Positions 8,947 through 16,914 of a stretch of 64,000 nucleotides of DNA are shown piece after piece (position 1 is the stretch's first letter; each line of letters begins with the position of its first letter). Position numbers and translations under genes: made by a program. A model generated the notes under the pieces. It was not told the origin of the DNA, ran no database searches, and saw nothing but the letters and a program-made list of their open reading frames with translations. The stretch is taken from NCBI RefSeq assembly GCF_022539255.1, contig NZ_JAKZBV010000001.1:2170001-2234000 (forward strand). The letters are read 5' to 3'. The DNA is from Sinomonas terrae. GTDB lineage: Bacteria; Actinomycetota; Actinomycetes; Actinomycetales; Micrococcaceae.

Positions 8947-9345
8947 TCAGCGGCGTCCGGCGACGCGGCCAAGCAACCGGGCGACCGCGCGCCATCCCAC
9001 AATGAACAGGCCGAGGAAGCACAGCGCGACGACCAGGAACGTCACAGCGAGCCCCTGCCCGGTGACCGCGCGCAGCAGCATGCCGACGATGTAGGCCCCG
9101 AGCCACACACTCACCCCGGAAGGCCAGAGGGCCAGCGGACGCCGCCGCACTACCGGAAGCGCCCACCCGAGAGCCGCCCCGGCCAGGAAGGGCCACGCAG
9201 TCGAAAGCACGCCCAGAACGGGGTTTGCCTCGCCGTGGAACCCGCGGCCCATCGCGGCGAACACAAGGACGACGACGGCGTCCCCGACGAGGGCAAGCAC
9301 GGTGGTTCGGACGCGGCTCGGCAGGGCGAGGGCTTCAGGGGTCAT
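8947..9345 (-). CDS. DUF3054-type integral membrane protein
   Basis: This is a 132-residue protein with four predicted membrane helices separated by short arginine-rich loops. The conserved GRGFHGEANPV stretch near residue 35 and the PVVRRRPLALWPSG stretch near residue 65 fit the DUF3054 family of actinobacteria. The function of that family is not known. It lies upstream of and in line with the RAM-domain gene. Confidence 0.8.
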   Translation of the reverse strand: MTPEALALPSRVRTTVLALVGDAVVVLVFAAMGRGFHGEANPVLGVLSTAWPFLAGAALGWALPVVRRRPLALWPSGVSVWLGAYIVGMLLRAVTGQGLAVTFLVVALCFLGLFIVGWRAVARLLGRVAGRR

Positions 9346-9478
9346 GAATAAAGGGTACTGGGGTCAGGTGTGAGAAGTGCCATTGAGGGAAGCGCAGCCT
9401 CTTCTCTCGGGACATCGAAAGCGGGAGAATCCGGACTGTCCGGGAGACTTATTGCACCTAACCAGCGAGGAGGCCCGC

Positions 9479-9955
9479 GTGCCGGAGATCGTCCCTTGCC
9501 TCTGGTTCGACACCCAGGCGGAAGAAGCGGCCGAGTTCTACGTCTCGGTGTTCCCGAACTCGAAGGTCACCTCAGTCGACCGGTACGGCGAAGCCGGGCC
9601 TCGACCAGCCGGAACCGTGCTGACAGCCGCCTTCGAACTCGACGGCAAGCCCTTCCTCGCTTTGAACGGCGGCCCTGAGTTCACGTTCGACGAAGCCGTG
9701 TCCATGCAGGTGTTCTGCGCCGATCAGCAGGAAGTGGACCATTACTGGGCCTCCCTGACGGCCGACGGCGGCCAGGAGAGCCAGTGCGGTTGGCTCAAGG
9801 ACCGGTTCAGATTCTCGTGGCAGATCGTGCCGACGCGCCTGACGGAACTCCTGCATGACCCGGATCCAGCTCGGGCGCAGCGTGCGATGAGTGCCATGCT
9901 TCGAATGCGCAAGATCGTCATTGCCGAGATCGAGGATGCTGCCGACGGCGGCTGA
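9479..9955 (+). CDS. VOC-superfamily protein (PhnB / 3-demethylubiquinone-methyltransferase-like fold)
   Basis: This is a 158-residue single-domain protein of the glyoxalase/VOC fold. It begins PCLWFDTQAEEAAEFYV and contains FALNGGPEF-like and NCGWLKDR-like stretches seen in the PhnB subfamily. GTG 9479 is chosen because GAGGAGG lies five bases upstream. Members are often metal-dependent small-molecule enzymes of unknown substrate and are frequently found beside YCII proteins and ECF sigma factors, as here, so it may belong to the same regulon. Confidence 0.82.
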   Translation: MPEIVPCLWFDTQAEEAAEFYVSVFPNSKVTSVDRYGEAGPRPAGTVLTAAFELDGKPFLALNGGPEFTFDEAVSMQVFCADQQEVDHYWASLTADGGQESQCGWLKDRFRFSWQIVPTRLTELLHDPDPARAQRAMSAMLRMRKIVIAEIEDAADGG

Positions 9956-9982
9956 GTCGACGAGAAGATTCTGCTGCTCGAG

Positions 9983-10009
9983 CGTCGAAATGCCGGGCTC
10001 CCACTCGTC
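9983..10009 (+). promoter_or_regulatory. Candidate ECF42-type promoter upstream of the YCII gene
   Basis: CGTCGA (9983-9988), then 16 bases, then CGTCT (10005-10009). It resembles the TGTCGA / CGTC-like elements recalled for promoters of the ECF42 sigma group. The recognition by the adjacent sigma factor is inference. Confidence 0.35.
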
Positions 10010-10072
10010 TAGAAGGTGAGAGCCAATTTGGCTCCCATACATCAGGAGGCACAACTCAGGAGGCAGCAGGCC

Positions 10073-10438
10073 ATGACTCAGTATCTGATCGCCATGTACC
10101 AGCCCGACGGCGTCGTTCCGCCGCCCGAGGTCCTCGGTCCCATCATGGAGAAGCTCGAAGCGTTCAATGCCGATCTCCGGGCGGCCAATGCCCTGGTCTT
10201 CGGCAACGGCCTGACAGATGCGGCTTCGGCCACGGTGCTTCGGCACAACGGGCGCGAAGTTGTGGTGACGGACGGGCCGTACGTCGAAGGCAAGGAACAT
10301 CTCGGCGGCTTCGAGATCATCGATGTCCCGGATCTCGACGCAGCACTGACGTGGTCCCGCCGTCTCGCCGAGATCACGGGCCTTCCGATTGAGGTGAGAG
10401 CGTTCGCCGACGTGCGTGGGGTGGTCGAGCGGGCGTGA
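10073..10438 (+). CDS. YCII (DGPF-type) protein
   Basis: This is a 121-residue YCII-fold protein. It begins with the family's QYLIAMYQP strand and carries TDGPYVEGKEHLGGF near residues 70-85, the region that names the DGPF group. The ATG at 10073 has AGGAGG nine bases upstream. The stop overlaps the sigma-factor start by four bases, so the two are made together. Proteins of this type are standard neighbours and targets of ECF42 sigma factors; their biochemical role is not settled. Confidence 0.88.
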   Translation: MTQYLIAMYQPDGVVPPPEVLGPIMEKLEAFNADLRAANALVFGNGLTDAASATVLRHNGREVVVTDGPYVEGKEHLGGFEIIDVPDLDAALTWSRRLAEITGLPIEVRAFADVRGVVERA

Positions 10439-11652
10439 ACCCAGCGGATGCCGTGGCGGCCGTTTTTCGCGAGGAATACGGTCGCGCGGTGTCCGTCGTC
10501 CTCCGCACGACGCAAGACCTAGGGCTGGCCGAAGAGGCTGTGCAGGAGGCCTTCACCGCGGCGGCCGAACGATGGCCATCGGAAGGAGTTCCAGAGCGGG
10601 CTGGGGCGTGGATCATCACGACGGCGAGGCGCCGCGCCGTCGACCGCTTCCGCAGGGAGACAGCGCGTGGCGGCAAAGAGGCGGAAGCGGCCCTTCTCCG
10701 CCAGTACGACGACGACGGCGACCCTGACGTCTTCGGTGACGATCGCCTGAAGCTCCTCTTCGTCTGCTGCCATCCCGCGCTCTCACTGCAGGCGCGGATC
10801 GCCTTGGCGCTCAAGGTGCTTGGAGGCCTGACAACGGCACAGATCGCTTCGGCCTTCCTAGTGAGCGAAACGACGATGGCCCAAAGGCTCTCGCGGGCGA
10901 AGGCGAAGATCCGGGACAGCCGGATTCCGTATCGGGTGCCCTCAGGGAGTGAGCTGCCGGAGCGGCTCGCCGCGGTCCTCTCGGTCGTCTACCTCATCTA
11001 CAACGAGGGCTACTCGGCGGACTTGGGCACCCAAGCCGATCGCGCAGGACTCTGCAGGGAGGCCATCCGGCTATGCCGGACCATCTCGCATCTGCTCCCG
11101 GACGAGCCCGAAGGCGAGGGGCTGCTTGCACTCATGCTCCTCTCCGAGTCCCGGCTTCAGGCCAGATCCGGGCCACACGGCGCTCTGATCCCGCTTGCAG
11201 AACAGGATCGCTCGCTCTGGGACGATGCGCTCATCTCGGAGGGGCTCTCACTCGTAGGGCGATGTCTCCGGCGAGGGCGGTTGGGCCCCTACCAGCTTCA
11301 GGCGGCAATTCAAGCCGTGCACAGTACGGCGCCCTCGGCGAGCGCAACGGATTGGCAGCGCGTCGTCCGCCTGTACGACGCCCTGGCGCAGCTTGCGCCT
11401 GGCCCCGTCGTGGAGCTGAACAGGGCAGTCGCCCTTGCCGAAGTCACCGGCCCGGAAGCGGCCCTCGCCGTCGTCGACCGGCTCAAGCTCGGGGACTACC
11501 ACGTCTTCCACGCGGTGCGGGCCGACCTGCTGCGGAGGCTGGGGCGCGCGGACCAAGCCGCGCACGAGTATGCCGACGCTGCGCGCCTAGCGCCGAGCCC
11601 GGGGGAGAGGGCCTTTCTTCAGGCCAGGATGAGAGACCTCGGGGCGTCGTGA
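10435..11652 (+). CDS. ECF42-like RNA polymerase sigma factor with long C-terminal extension
   Basis: This is a 405-residue ECF sigma factor. Residues about 10-75 are region 2 (the RRRAVDRFRRE helix is visible), about 105-165 are region 4 with a helix-turn-helix, and about 180-400 form a long extension of helical repeats of TPR character. ECF42 factors have no anti-sigma factor; the extension is believed to control activity. The YNEGYSA stretch near residue 190 is conserved in this group. The GTG start overlaps the YCII stop (GTGA), giving a YCII-sigma operon. The signal and regulon are unknown. Confidence 0.88.
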   Translation: MNPADAVAAVFREEYGRAVSVVLRTTQDLGLAEEAVQEAFTAAAERWPSEGVPERAGAWIITTARRRAVDRFRRETARGGKEAEAALLRQYDDDGDPDVFGDDRLKLLFVCCHPALSLQARIALALKVLGGLTTAQIASAFLVSETTMAQRLSRAKAKIRDSRIPYRVPSGSELPERLAAVLSVVYLIYNEGYSADLGTQADRAGLCREAIRLCRTISHLLPDEPEGEGLLALMLLSESRLQARSGPHGALIPLAEQDRSLWDDALISEGLSLVGRCLRRGRLGPYQLQAAIQAVHSTAPSASATDWQRVVRLYDALAQLAPGPVVELNRAVALAEVTGPEAALAVVDRLKLGDYHVFHAVRADLLRRLGRADQAAHEYADAARLAPSPGERAFLQARMRDLGAS

Positions 11653-11762
11653 AAGGGAGGACGAGCGGCCGCCAGCTTCACTGTCATGAGGGCATCGCTA
11701 CAGCTTCTTCCCTCCCGCATCGACGCCCGGCAGCGCGTTGGGAAGGACGGCCCGCAAGTCTG

Positions 11763-11778
11763 GACAGAACGTTCTGTC
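11763..11778. promoter_or_regulatory. 16-bp perfect palindrome, candidate operator
   Basis: GACAGAACGTTCTGTC, perfectly palindromic, in the 307-base gap between the ECF and SigB/SigF-like genes and 182 bases before the latter's ATG. Nothing else in this gap looks coding. The form suits a dimeric regulator, but none is identified. Confidence 0.5.
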
Positions 11779-11959
11779 TACCTGTACCGTCCGAAGAGTA
11801 GTTGAGGTCAGCACTGGTTCTGCCAGGCCCCGGATCTCCACAAGCGAAGAAGAAATCGGCTCAAGCAGCGGGCCGCGCCACAACCCCAGGAGGTGCCCTC
11901 CCAAACTCTGTGCGCTGAACAAGTCAGATTCCGACCCCAGCGAGGAGAAGACTCAGGAA

Positions 11960-12832
11960 ATGGAAAGCGTTCACAGACTGCCCGCTGCAACGATGGCGCC
12001 GGTCTTGCCCGATGAATCGCACCGCGAAGAGCCACATCGCGACGATCACGAGAACCAGCAGGATTCCCTAGATCCGTGGCACGAGGACGTTCCGGAGGAT
12101 CTCGAGACGACAGACTCCGATCGCGCCCCCGCGGACACGTTGGCCCGTGCGAGCGCGGCCGGGGACTTGGCGGTCGAGTACCTTGGCGTCGCGGACGCCT
12201 TGGCACGCCGTTTCCGCTGCCCTGGCCATGACCCGGAAGACCTTCGGCAAGTCGCGAGGCTCGGCCTCATGAAAGCGGCCAAGCGCTACCGTACGGGCCG
12301 CGGCCATGGCTTCGTGCCCTACGCTGTGCCCACGATCACGGGCGAACTCAAGCGCTACCTCCGCGATCAGTCGTGGATCGTGCGGCCGCCGCGGGGGATT
12401 CAGGAGCTGCGATTGAAGGTCAACGCGGCGCGCCCACGCCTAGCCCAGACCCTCGGCCACGAGCCCACGACCCTCGAGCTCAGCCGGGAGCTGAGCGTGA
12501 ACGTCGAGGACGTGGCCGAGGCCCAGATCGCCGACGCCTCGATGGTGCCCGACACAATCGAGCACGCAGACTCTCCTGAGGACCCGCAGGGGCGCAGGCT
12601 GAGCGTGGTGGTGGCCACTGAAGATCCCGGCTTCGAGCACGTGGAGTCCTTGCATGCGCTCTCCGGCGCCCTCGAGGACGCCTCCGAGCAGGACCTTGAG
12701 CTTCTCAGGCTTCGCTTCGTCCAGGAACTGACTCAGGACGAGATCGCCCAGCACCTCGGCGTGAGCCAGATGCAGGTGTCCCGTCTCCTGCGCCGGCTCC
12801 TCGGCCGTCTTCGCCGCCGGATGGCGGCGTAG
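11960..12832 (+). CDS. SigB/SigF-family RNA polymerase sigma factor
   Basis: This is a 290-residue sigma-70 group 3 protein. After a charged, acidic N-terminal stretch of about 50 residues come region 2 (DPEDLRQVARLGLMKAAKRY), region 3 (LRLKVNAARPRLAQTLG) and region 4 with a helix-turn-helix near the C terminus (TQDEIAQHLGVSQMQVSRLL). This layout fits the stress or sporulation-type SigB/SigF factors of actinobacteria. The start at ATG 11960 is preferred to upstream in-frame starts because homology begins well after it; ribosome sites are weak. No anti-sigma or anti-anti-sigma gene lies next to it. Confidence 0.86.
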   Translation: MESVHRLPAATMAPVLPDESHREEPHRDDHENQQDSLDPWHEDVPEDLETTDSDRAPADTLARASAAGDLAVEYLGVADALARRFRCPGHDPEDLRQVARLGLMKAAKRYRTGRGHGFVPYAVPTITGELKRYLRDQSWIVRPPRGIQELRLKVNAARPRLAQTLGHEPTTLELSRELSVNVEDVAEAQIADASMVPDTIEHADSPEDPQGRRLSVVVATEDPGFEHVESLHALSGALEDASEQDLELLRLRFVQELTQDEIAQHLGVSQMQVSRLLRRLLGRLRRRMAA

Positions 12833-12855
12833 CCGACCCTAAGCGCGTCGGAATG

Positions 12856-12899
12856 CAGGGACGGCCTGCCCCAGCTTCGGCTGGGGCAGGCCGTCCCTG
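12856..12899. terminator. Strong terminator hairpin with UUCG loop
   Basis: A perfect 20-base-pair stem (12856-12875 with 12880-12899) is closed by a TTCG tetraloop. It separates the converging sigma-factor and old-yellow-enzyme genes and can end both. Confidence 0.85.
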
Positions 12900-12976
12900 T
12901 TCTCATAAGCGCTTCTCTCGCTCCGGTGTCGCATCGGACGGTCGCATCGGACGCTCGAGCCTGACGTTCAGGCGGG

Positions 12977-14062
12977 TCAACGCCGCCACTTGGCACGCGT
13001 GTACTGCGGCGGCCAGTAGTCGACCTCCACGCCCAGTTCGTGCGCAGCGCGCAGGGCGAAGTGGGGGTCGCGAAGGAACTCCCGGCCGACCATTACCGCA
13101 TCAGCCTCCCCGGACTCGACGATCTGCCCTGCATCCTGAGGCGTCGTGATCAGCCCGACGGCGTTCACAGGATGACCGGTGCCTTCCTTGACCTCGGTCG
13201 CAAAGCTCACCTGGTACTTCGGGCCTACGGGGATCCGGACGTTGGGCACAAGGCCGCCCGTCGAGATGTCAAACCAGTCGGCGCCTTCTTTTGCAGCCCA
13301 CTTCGCGACCGTGATGGTGTCCTCAACGTTCCACCCCTCGTCTCCGGCCCAGTCTGTTGCGGAGAAGCGGACGAAGATCGGAATCGCTTCTCCTGCCACG
13401 CGCCGAACCTCCCGCACTGTTTCAAGAAGGAAGCGGGCTCGATTCTCGAGGCTCCCGCCATAGCCGTCATTGCGCTGGTTCGATAGCGGTGAGAGAAACT
13501 GGTGGAGGAGGTAGCCGTGCGCCGCGTGGAGTTCGATGATGTCGAACCCTGCCTCGACGGCACGCGCCGTCGCTCCTCCGAAGTCAGCGACGATTTCACC
13601 AATCTCGGCCTCGGTCAGCTCGCGCGGCACCGCGTATCCGTCGAACGCGACCGCCGACGGGGCCACCGCCTCCCAGCCCCCGTCCTCGACGGGCTGCGTC
13701 CCGTGGCCGCTCCATTCCCGGTACGTCGACGCTTTGCGGCCCGCGTGGTTGAGTTGAATGGCTGCCGTTGCACCCTGCGAGTGGATGAACTCGACGATGC
13801 CGCGCCAGGCTTCCTGTTGGTCCCCGTTCCACAGCCCTGTGTCCCAAGCCGAAATACGGCCCTCGGCGGAGACAGCCGTGGCTTCGGTCATCACCAGCCC
13901 CGCCCCTCCGCGGGCGAAGGAACCCAGATGGGCGAAATGCCAGGGCGTTGGCACACCGTCCACCTTCTCCACCGAATATTGGCACATAGGGGAGACCCAG
14001 AGCCGGTTGCGAATGCTGGTTCCTCTGAGAGTGATGGGGGAGAAGAGCGTATCGGCGCACAT
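12977..14062 (-). CDS. NADH:flavin oxidoreductase, old yellow enzyme family (YqjM/NamA class)
   Basis: This is a 361-residue FMN-dependent ene-reductase. It begins with the LFSPITLRGTSIRNRL pattern and the WVSPMCQYS segment (a cysteine near residue 27 typical of the YqjM-like class). ELHAAHGYLLHQFLSP near residue 175 contains the paired histidine region of the active site, and AVMVGREFL near residue 325 binds FMN phosphate. The ATG at 14062 follows GGGAGG. These enzymes reduce activated C=C bonds with NAD(P)H; the natural substrate is not known. It stands alone. Confidence 0.92.
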   Translation of the reverse strand: MCADTLFSPITLRGTSIRNRLWVSPMCQYSVEKVDGVPTPWHFAHLGSFARGGAGLVMTEATAVSAEGRISAWDTGLWNGDQQEAWRGIVEFIHSQGATAAIQLNHAGRKASTYREWSGHGTQPVEDGGWEAVAPSAVAFDGYAVPRELTEAEIGEIVADFGGATARAVEAGFDIIELHAAHGYLLHQFLSPLSNQRNDGYGGSLENRARFLLETVREVRRVAGEAIPIFVRFSATDWAGDEGWNVEDTITVAKWAAKEGADWFDISTGGLVPNVRIPVGPKYQVSFATEVKEGTGHPVNAVGLITTPQDAGQIVESGEADAVMVGREFLRDPHFALRAAHELGVEVDYWPPQYTRAKWRR

Positions 14063-14118
14063 GCGCCTAGCCTCCCGCTAGGTGATTGCCGAGGTCAACT
14101 TGATTCCGCGTTACCTTT

Positions 14119-14148
14119 TTGAGATCTGCAAGTGCGATCGCCTACCAT
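14119..14148 (+). promoter_or_regulatory. Predicted promoter of the polysaccharide gene pair
   Basis: TTGAGA (14119-14124), 18-base spacer, TACCAT (14143-14148). The predicted transcription start is within a few bases of the ATG at 14158. Confidence 0.5.
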
Positions 14149-14157
14149 GGCTCTCCG

Positions 14158-14685
14158 ATGGCGGCTTTTGACGAGAACACAGAGCACTTTCCGACCGCGA
14201 AGCAGGGGCCGGTCTTTGTCGACGCATCGGGAAGGCGGCTCCGGCGGATTCGAGCAATCGGTGCCGCCGCCCTGGCCTTGGTAGGTGGGTACGTTGCGCT
14301 CTTGGTCGTCGCACTCCTAGGTGGCCCCAATGTTGCGGCACCCTACCTTCCGCAGCCTGCCCTCCCCGCGGCTCCGTCTTCTCAGCCTGCAGCCCCCAAC
14401 GCGGCTGCAGATTCAGCGCCCCCGCTGGCTCCGTCGTCGTCCGCTGCTGGAGTTCCCTCCACCGGTGTGTTCGCCGGGGCACCGGTCGCACAATATGCGC
14501 CCGCGGTCCAAGCCCCGGTGGCAAACGCCCTGCCGATGCAGGCCCAAGCGGCGCCACAAGCGTCCCCGGCGCCCACCCTTGCCGTGCCAGCCCCGGCAGC
14601 GCCAGCGCCACAGTCGACCGCGCGAGGGAAATCAGCCTCCGCCCCGGGACAGGCCTCCCGACCGACCTCCCCTTCGCACCCGTGA
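14158..14685 (+). CDS. Pro/Ala-rich membrane-anchored protein
   Basis: This is a 175-residue protein with a short cytoplasmic head, one membrane helix at about residues 35-58, and an outside tail of about 115 residues made almost wholly of alanine, proline, serine and glutamine. It has no recognisable domain. Its stop overlaps the next gene's GTG by four bases, so it is co-made with the deacetylase-glycosyltransferase. A wall-spanning tether or assembly partner for that enzyme is a reasonable guess from this pairing only. Confidence 0.7.
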   Translation: MAAFDENTEHFPTAKQGPVFVDASGRRLRRIRAIGAAALALVGGYVALLVVALLGGPNVAAPYLPQPALPAAPSSQPAAPNAAADSAPPLAPSSSAAGVPSTGVFAGAPVAQYAPAVQAPVANALPMQAQAAPQASPAPTLAVPAPAAPAPQSTARGKSASAPGQASRPTSPSHP

Positions 14686-16841
14686 GCCGCCGACAGCGAC
14701 CAAGCGCACCAAGCGTGCGCGCTCATTGGCTGGTTCTCTTCGCCGTTCTCGTCGCGGTCGCCGCGGCCCTCTGCGTGCAGGGATACCTGCACCACCTTTC
14801 GGGGATCGGAGACGATTCCGTAGCCTCCGGGGGCTCTGCAGGCCAAGTCCCAGCGGGAGTGTCACAGGGCGGGCCGGTCATCGACGCGCGGAGCGGAAGC
14901 CTTCGGACTGCGAGCCCGCCCGACAGAAGCATTGCCCTGACTTTCGACGACGGGCCCGATCCGGTCTGGACCCCAAAGATCCTCGACGTCCTCAAGAAGC
15001 ACAATGTCCACGCCACCTTCTTCGTCGTCGGCTCCGCAGCCGTGGAGAACCCCGACCTCGTCCGACGCATCGTCGCGGAGGGCAACGAGGTCGGAGTCCA
15101 CACCCTGACCCACGTTGACCTCGGCAGTGCCCCAGCATGGCGGCAGCAGCTCGAGATCCAGGGTGACCAGCAAGTCATTTCCGGCCTGACTGGACGGACC
15201 GCCTCACTCCTGCGGCCGCCCTACAGTTCCGAGAACGATGCGGTCACGGACGGCACGTGGAACTCCATACGGACGGCCGCTGGCGAGGGTTACCTCACCG
15301 TCCTGACGACCAAGGACAGCGAGGATTGGAAGCGTCCCGGCGTCGCGGCGATCGAACAGAATCTCGCGATGTCCGGTCCCAAGGGACAGGTTGTCCTCAT
15401 GCACGACGGCGGCGGCGACCGAAGCCAGACCGTCGCGGCTCTCGATGGGCTCCTGTCCCGCTACGAGGAGCAGGGGTATCGGGTAACGACCCTCGGGGCT
15501 GCCATGGATATCTCCAGCATGCGCCCCGCAAGCGTGCAGGAACGGGTGAGCGGGGCTGCCTTCGTTGCCGGCATCCGCTTGAGCGACTGGCTCGTCGCCG
15601 TGATTTCCTGGGCGCTGGTCGCGAGCGGAATCGTGACCTTCCTCAGAGCGATCCTCGTCATCGCATTCGCCGCCCGGCATCGCCGCGAAACCGTGAGGCT
15701 CCAAGCGGCCGGCCGGGGCCGCCGTCGTTCGTCGATACCCGTGAGGCCACCGGTCACCGAACCGGTGACGGTGATCGTCCCGGCCTACAACGAATCAGCT
15801 GGAATTGTCGCGGCCGTAGGCTCCATAGCCGCGTCGGACCACCCTGTCGAGATCATCGTTGTGGACGACGGCTCGTCCGACGGGACGGCGGATCTCGTCG
15901 AAGCGCTGGCCCTGCCCGGCGTCGTCGTCATACGGAAGGAAAACGGCGGAAAGCCCTCGGCACTGAACGCGGGCCTGCGCGCCGCGAGCCATCAGCTGGT
16001 CGTCATGGTCGACGGAGATACCGTGTTCGAGCCGGACACCGTACGCAAGCTCATTCAGCCATTCGCCGACCCGCGCATCGGCGCAGTCTCGGGCAACACC
16101 AAAGTCGCCAACCGCGGCGGAATTCTCGGGGCTTGGCAGCACATCGAATACGTGGTCGGGTTCAATCTCGACCGTCGGCTCTTCGATGTAGCCGAGTGCA
16201 TGCCGACCGTTCCGGGCGCCATCGGTGCGTTCCGGCGTGATGCGCTCGAACGCGTCGGGGGAGTGAGCGACGACACTCTTGCAGAAGACACGGACTTGAC
16301 AATGGCGCTGTGCCGCGACGGCTGGCGGGTGGTCTATCAAGACGACGCTCGCGCCTGGACTGAGGCGCCAGCCAGTCTGGGTGCACTGTGGCGGCAACGG
16401 TATCGGTGGTGCTACGGGACGCTTCAGGCCATGTGGAAGCACCGGGGTGCGGTCGTGCAAGGGGGAGCAGCCGGAAAGCTCGGACGACGGGGCCTTGGCT
16501 ACCTGCTCGTGCTCCAAGTGCTCCTTCCACTGTTCGCCCCGGTTGTCGATGTCTTCGCAATCTACGGTCTCGTCTTCCTCGATCCCGTCCGGATCGCCGC
16601 GCTCTGGCTGGTCTTCCTCGCCGTTCAACTCCTCATGGCGGCGTACGCCTTTCGGATCGACAAGGAATCCCTGCGTCCTCTGTGGACCCTTCCCCTCCAG
16701 CAGTTCGTCTACCGCCAGCTCATGTATCTCGTTGTCATCCAATCGGTCGTGACGGCTTTCGCCGGAGTGCATCTCCGCTGGCACCGGATGGAGCGCTATG
16801 GGAGCCTCAGCGTGCCGGCCGGAATGAAGGAGAAGGTCTAG
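14682..16841 (+). CDS. Polysaccharide deacetylase-glycosyltransferase 2 fusion, membrane protein
   Basis: This is a 719-residue bifunctional membrane protein. A signal-anchor lies at about residues 12-35. A NodB-type deacetylase follows (about 85-285), with ALTFDDGPD, the metal-binding HTLTHVD and the LRPPYSS segment. A membrane helix at about 305-330 leads to a GT2 domain (about 365-600) with VPAYNES, VDDGSSDG, VDGDT, a TED-like EDTDLT and QRYRW as the Q-x-x-R-W motif. Three or four more helices end the protein. Membrane processive synthases of this kind make polymers such as poly-N-acetylglucosamine, and the outside domain would remove acetyl groups. The polymer is not identified. Confidence 0.9.
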   Translation: MSRRQRPSAPSVRAHWLVLFAVLVAVAAALCVQGYLHHLSGIGDDSVASGGSAGQVPAGVSQGGPVIDARSGSLRTASPPDRSIALTFDDGPDPVWTPKILDVLKKHNVHATFFVVGSAAVENPDLVRRIVAEGNEVGVHTLTHVDLGSAPAWRQQLEIQGDQQVISGLTGRTASLLRPPYSSENDAVTDGTWNSIRTAAGEGYLTVLTTKDSEDWKRPGVAAIEQNLAMSGPKGQVVLMHDGGGDRSQTVAALDGLLSRYEEQGYRVTTLGAAMDISSMRPASVQERVSGAAFVAGIRLSDWLVAVISWALVASGIVTFLRAILVIAFAARHRRETVRLQAAGRGRRRSSIPVRPPVTEPVTVIVPAYNESAGIVAAVGSIAASDHPVEIIVVDDGSSDGTADLVEALALPGVVVIRKENGGKPSALNAGLRAASHQLVVMVDGDTVFEPDTVRKLIQPFADPRIGAVSGNTKVANRGGILGAWQHIEYVVGFNLDRRLFDVAECMPTVPGAIGAFRRDALERVGGVSDDTLAEDTDLTMALCRDGWRVVYQDDARAWTEAPASLGALWRQRYRWCYGTLQAMWKHRGAVVQGGAAGKLGRRGLGYLLVLQVLLPLFAPVVDVFAIYGLVFLDPVRIAALWLVFLAVQLLMAAYAFRIDKESLRPLWTLPLQQFVYRQLMYLVVIQSVVTAFAGVHLRWHRMERYGSLSVPAGMKEKV

Positions 16842-16850
16842 AAAAACAGC

Positions 16851-16882
16851 AGACCCCCACGAAGCGTTCCTCGTGGGGGTCT
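16851..16882. terminator. Terminator hairpin
   Basis: A perfect 12-base-pair stem (16851-16862 with 16871-16882) with an eight-base loop lies ten bases after the glycosyltransferase stop and just beyond the convergent ABC permease stop. Confidence 0.8.
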
Positions 16883-16914
16883 GGCCATCCCTGCTCTGCA
16901 GGCTTCGCTCGGCT

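Noticed and set aside
11738..11959. A 74-residue N-terminal extension of the SigB/SigF-like protein
   Set aside because: It would run directly after the palindrome, has no family similarity and no ribosome site; ATG 11960 is the better start.
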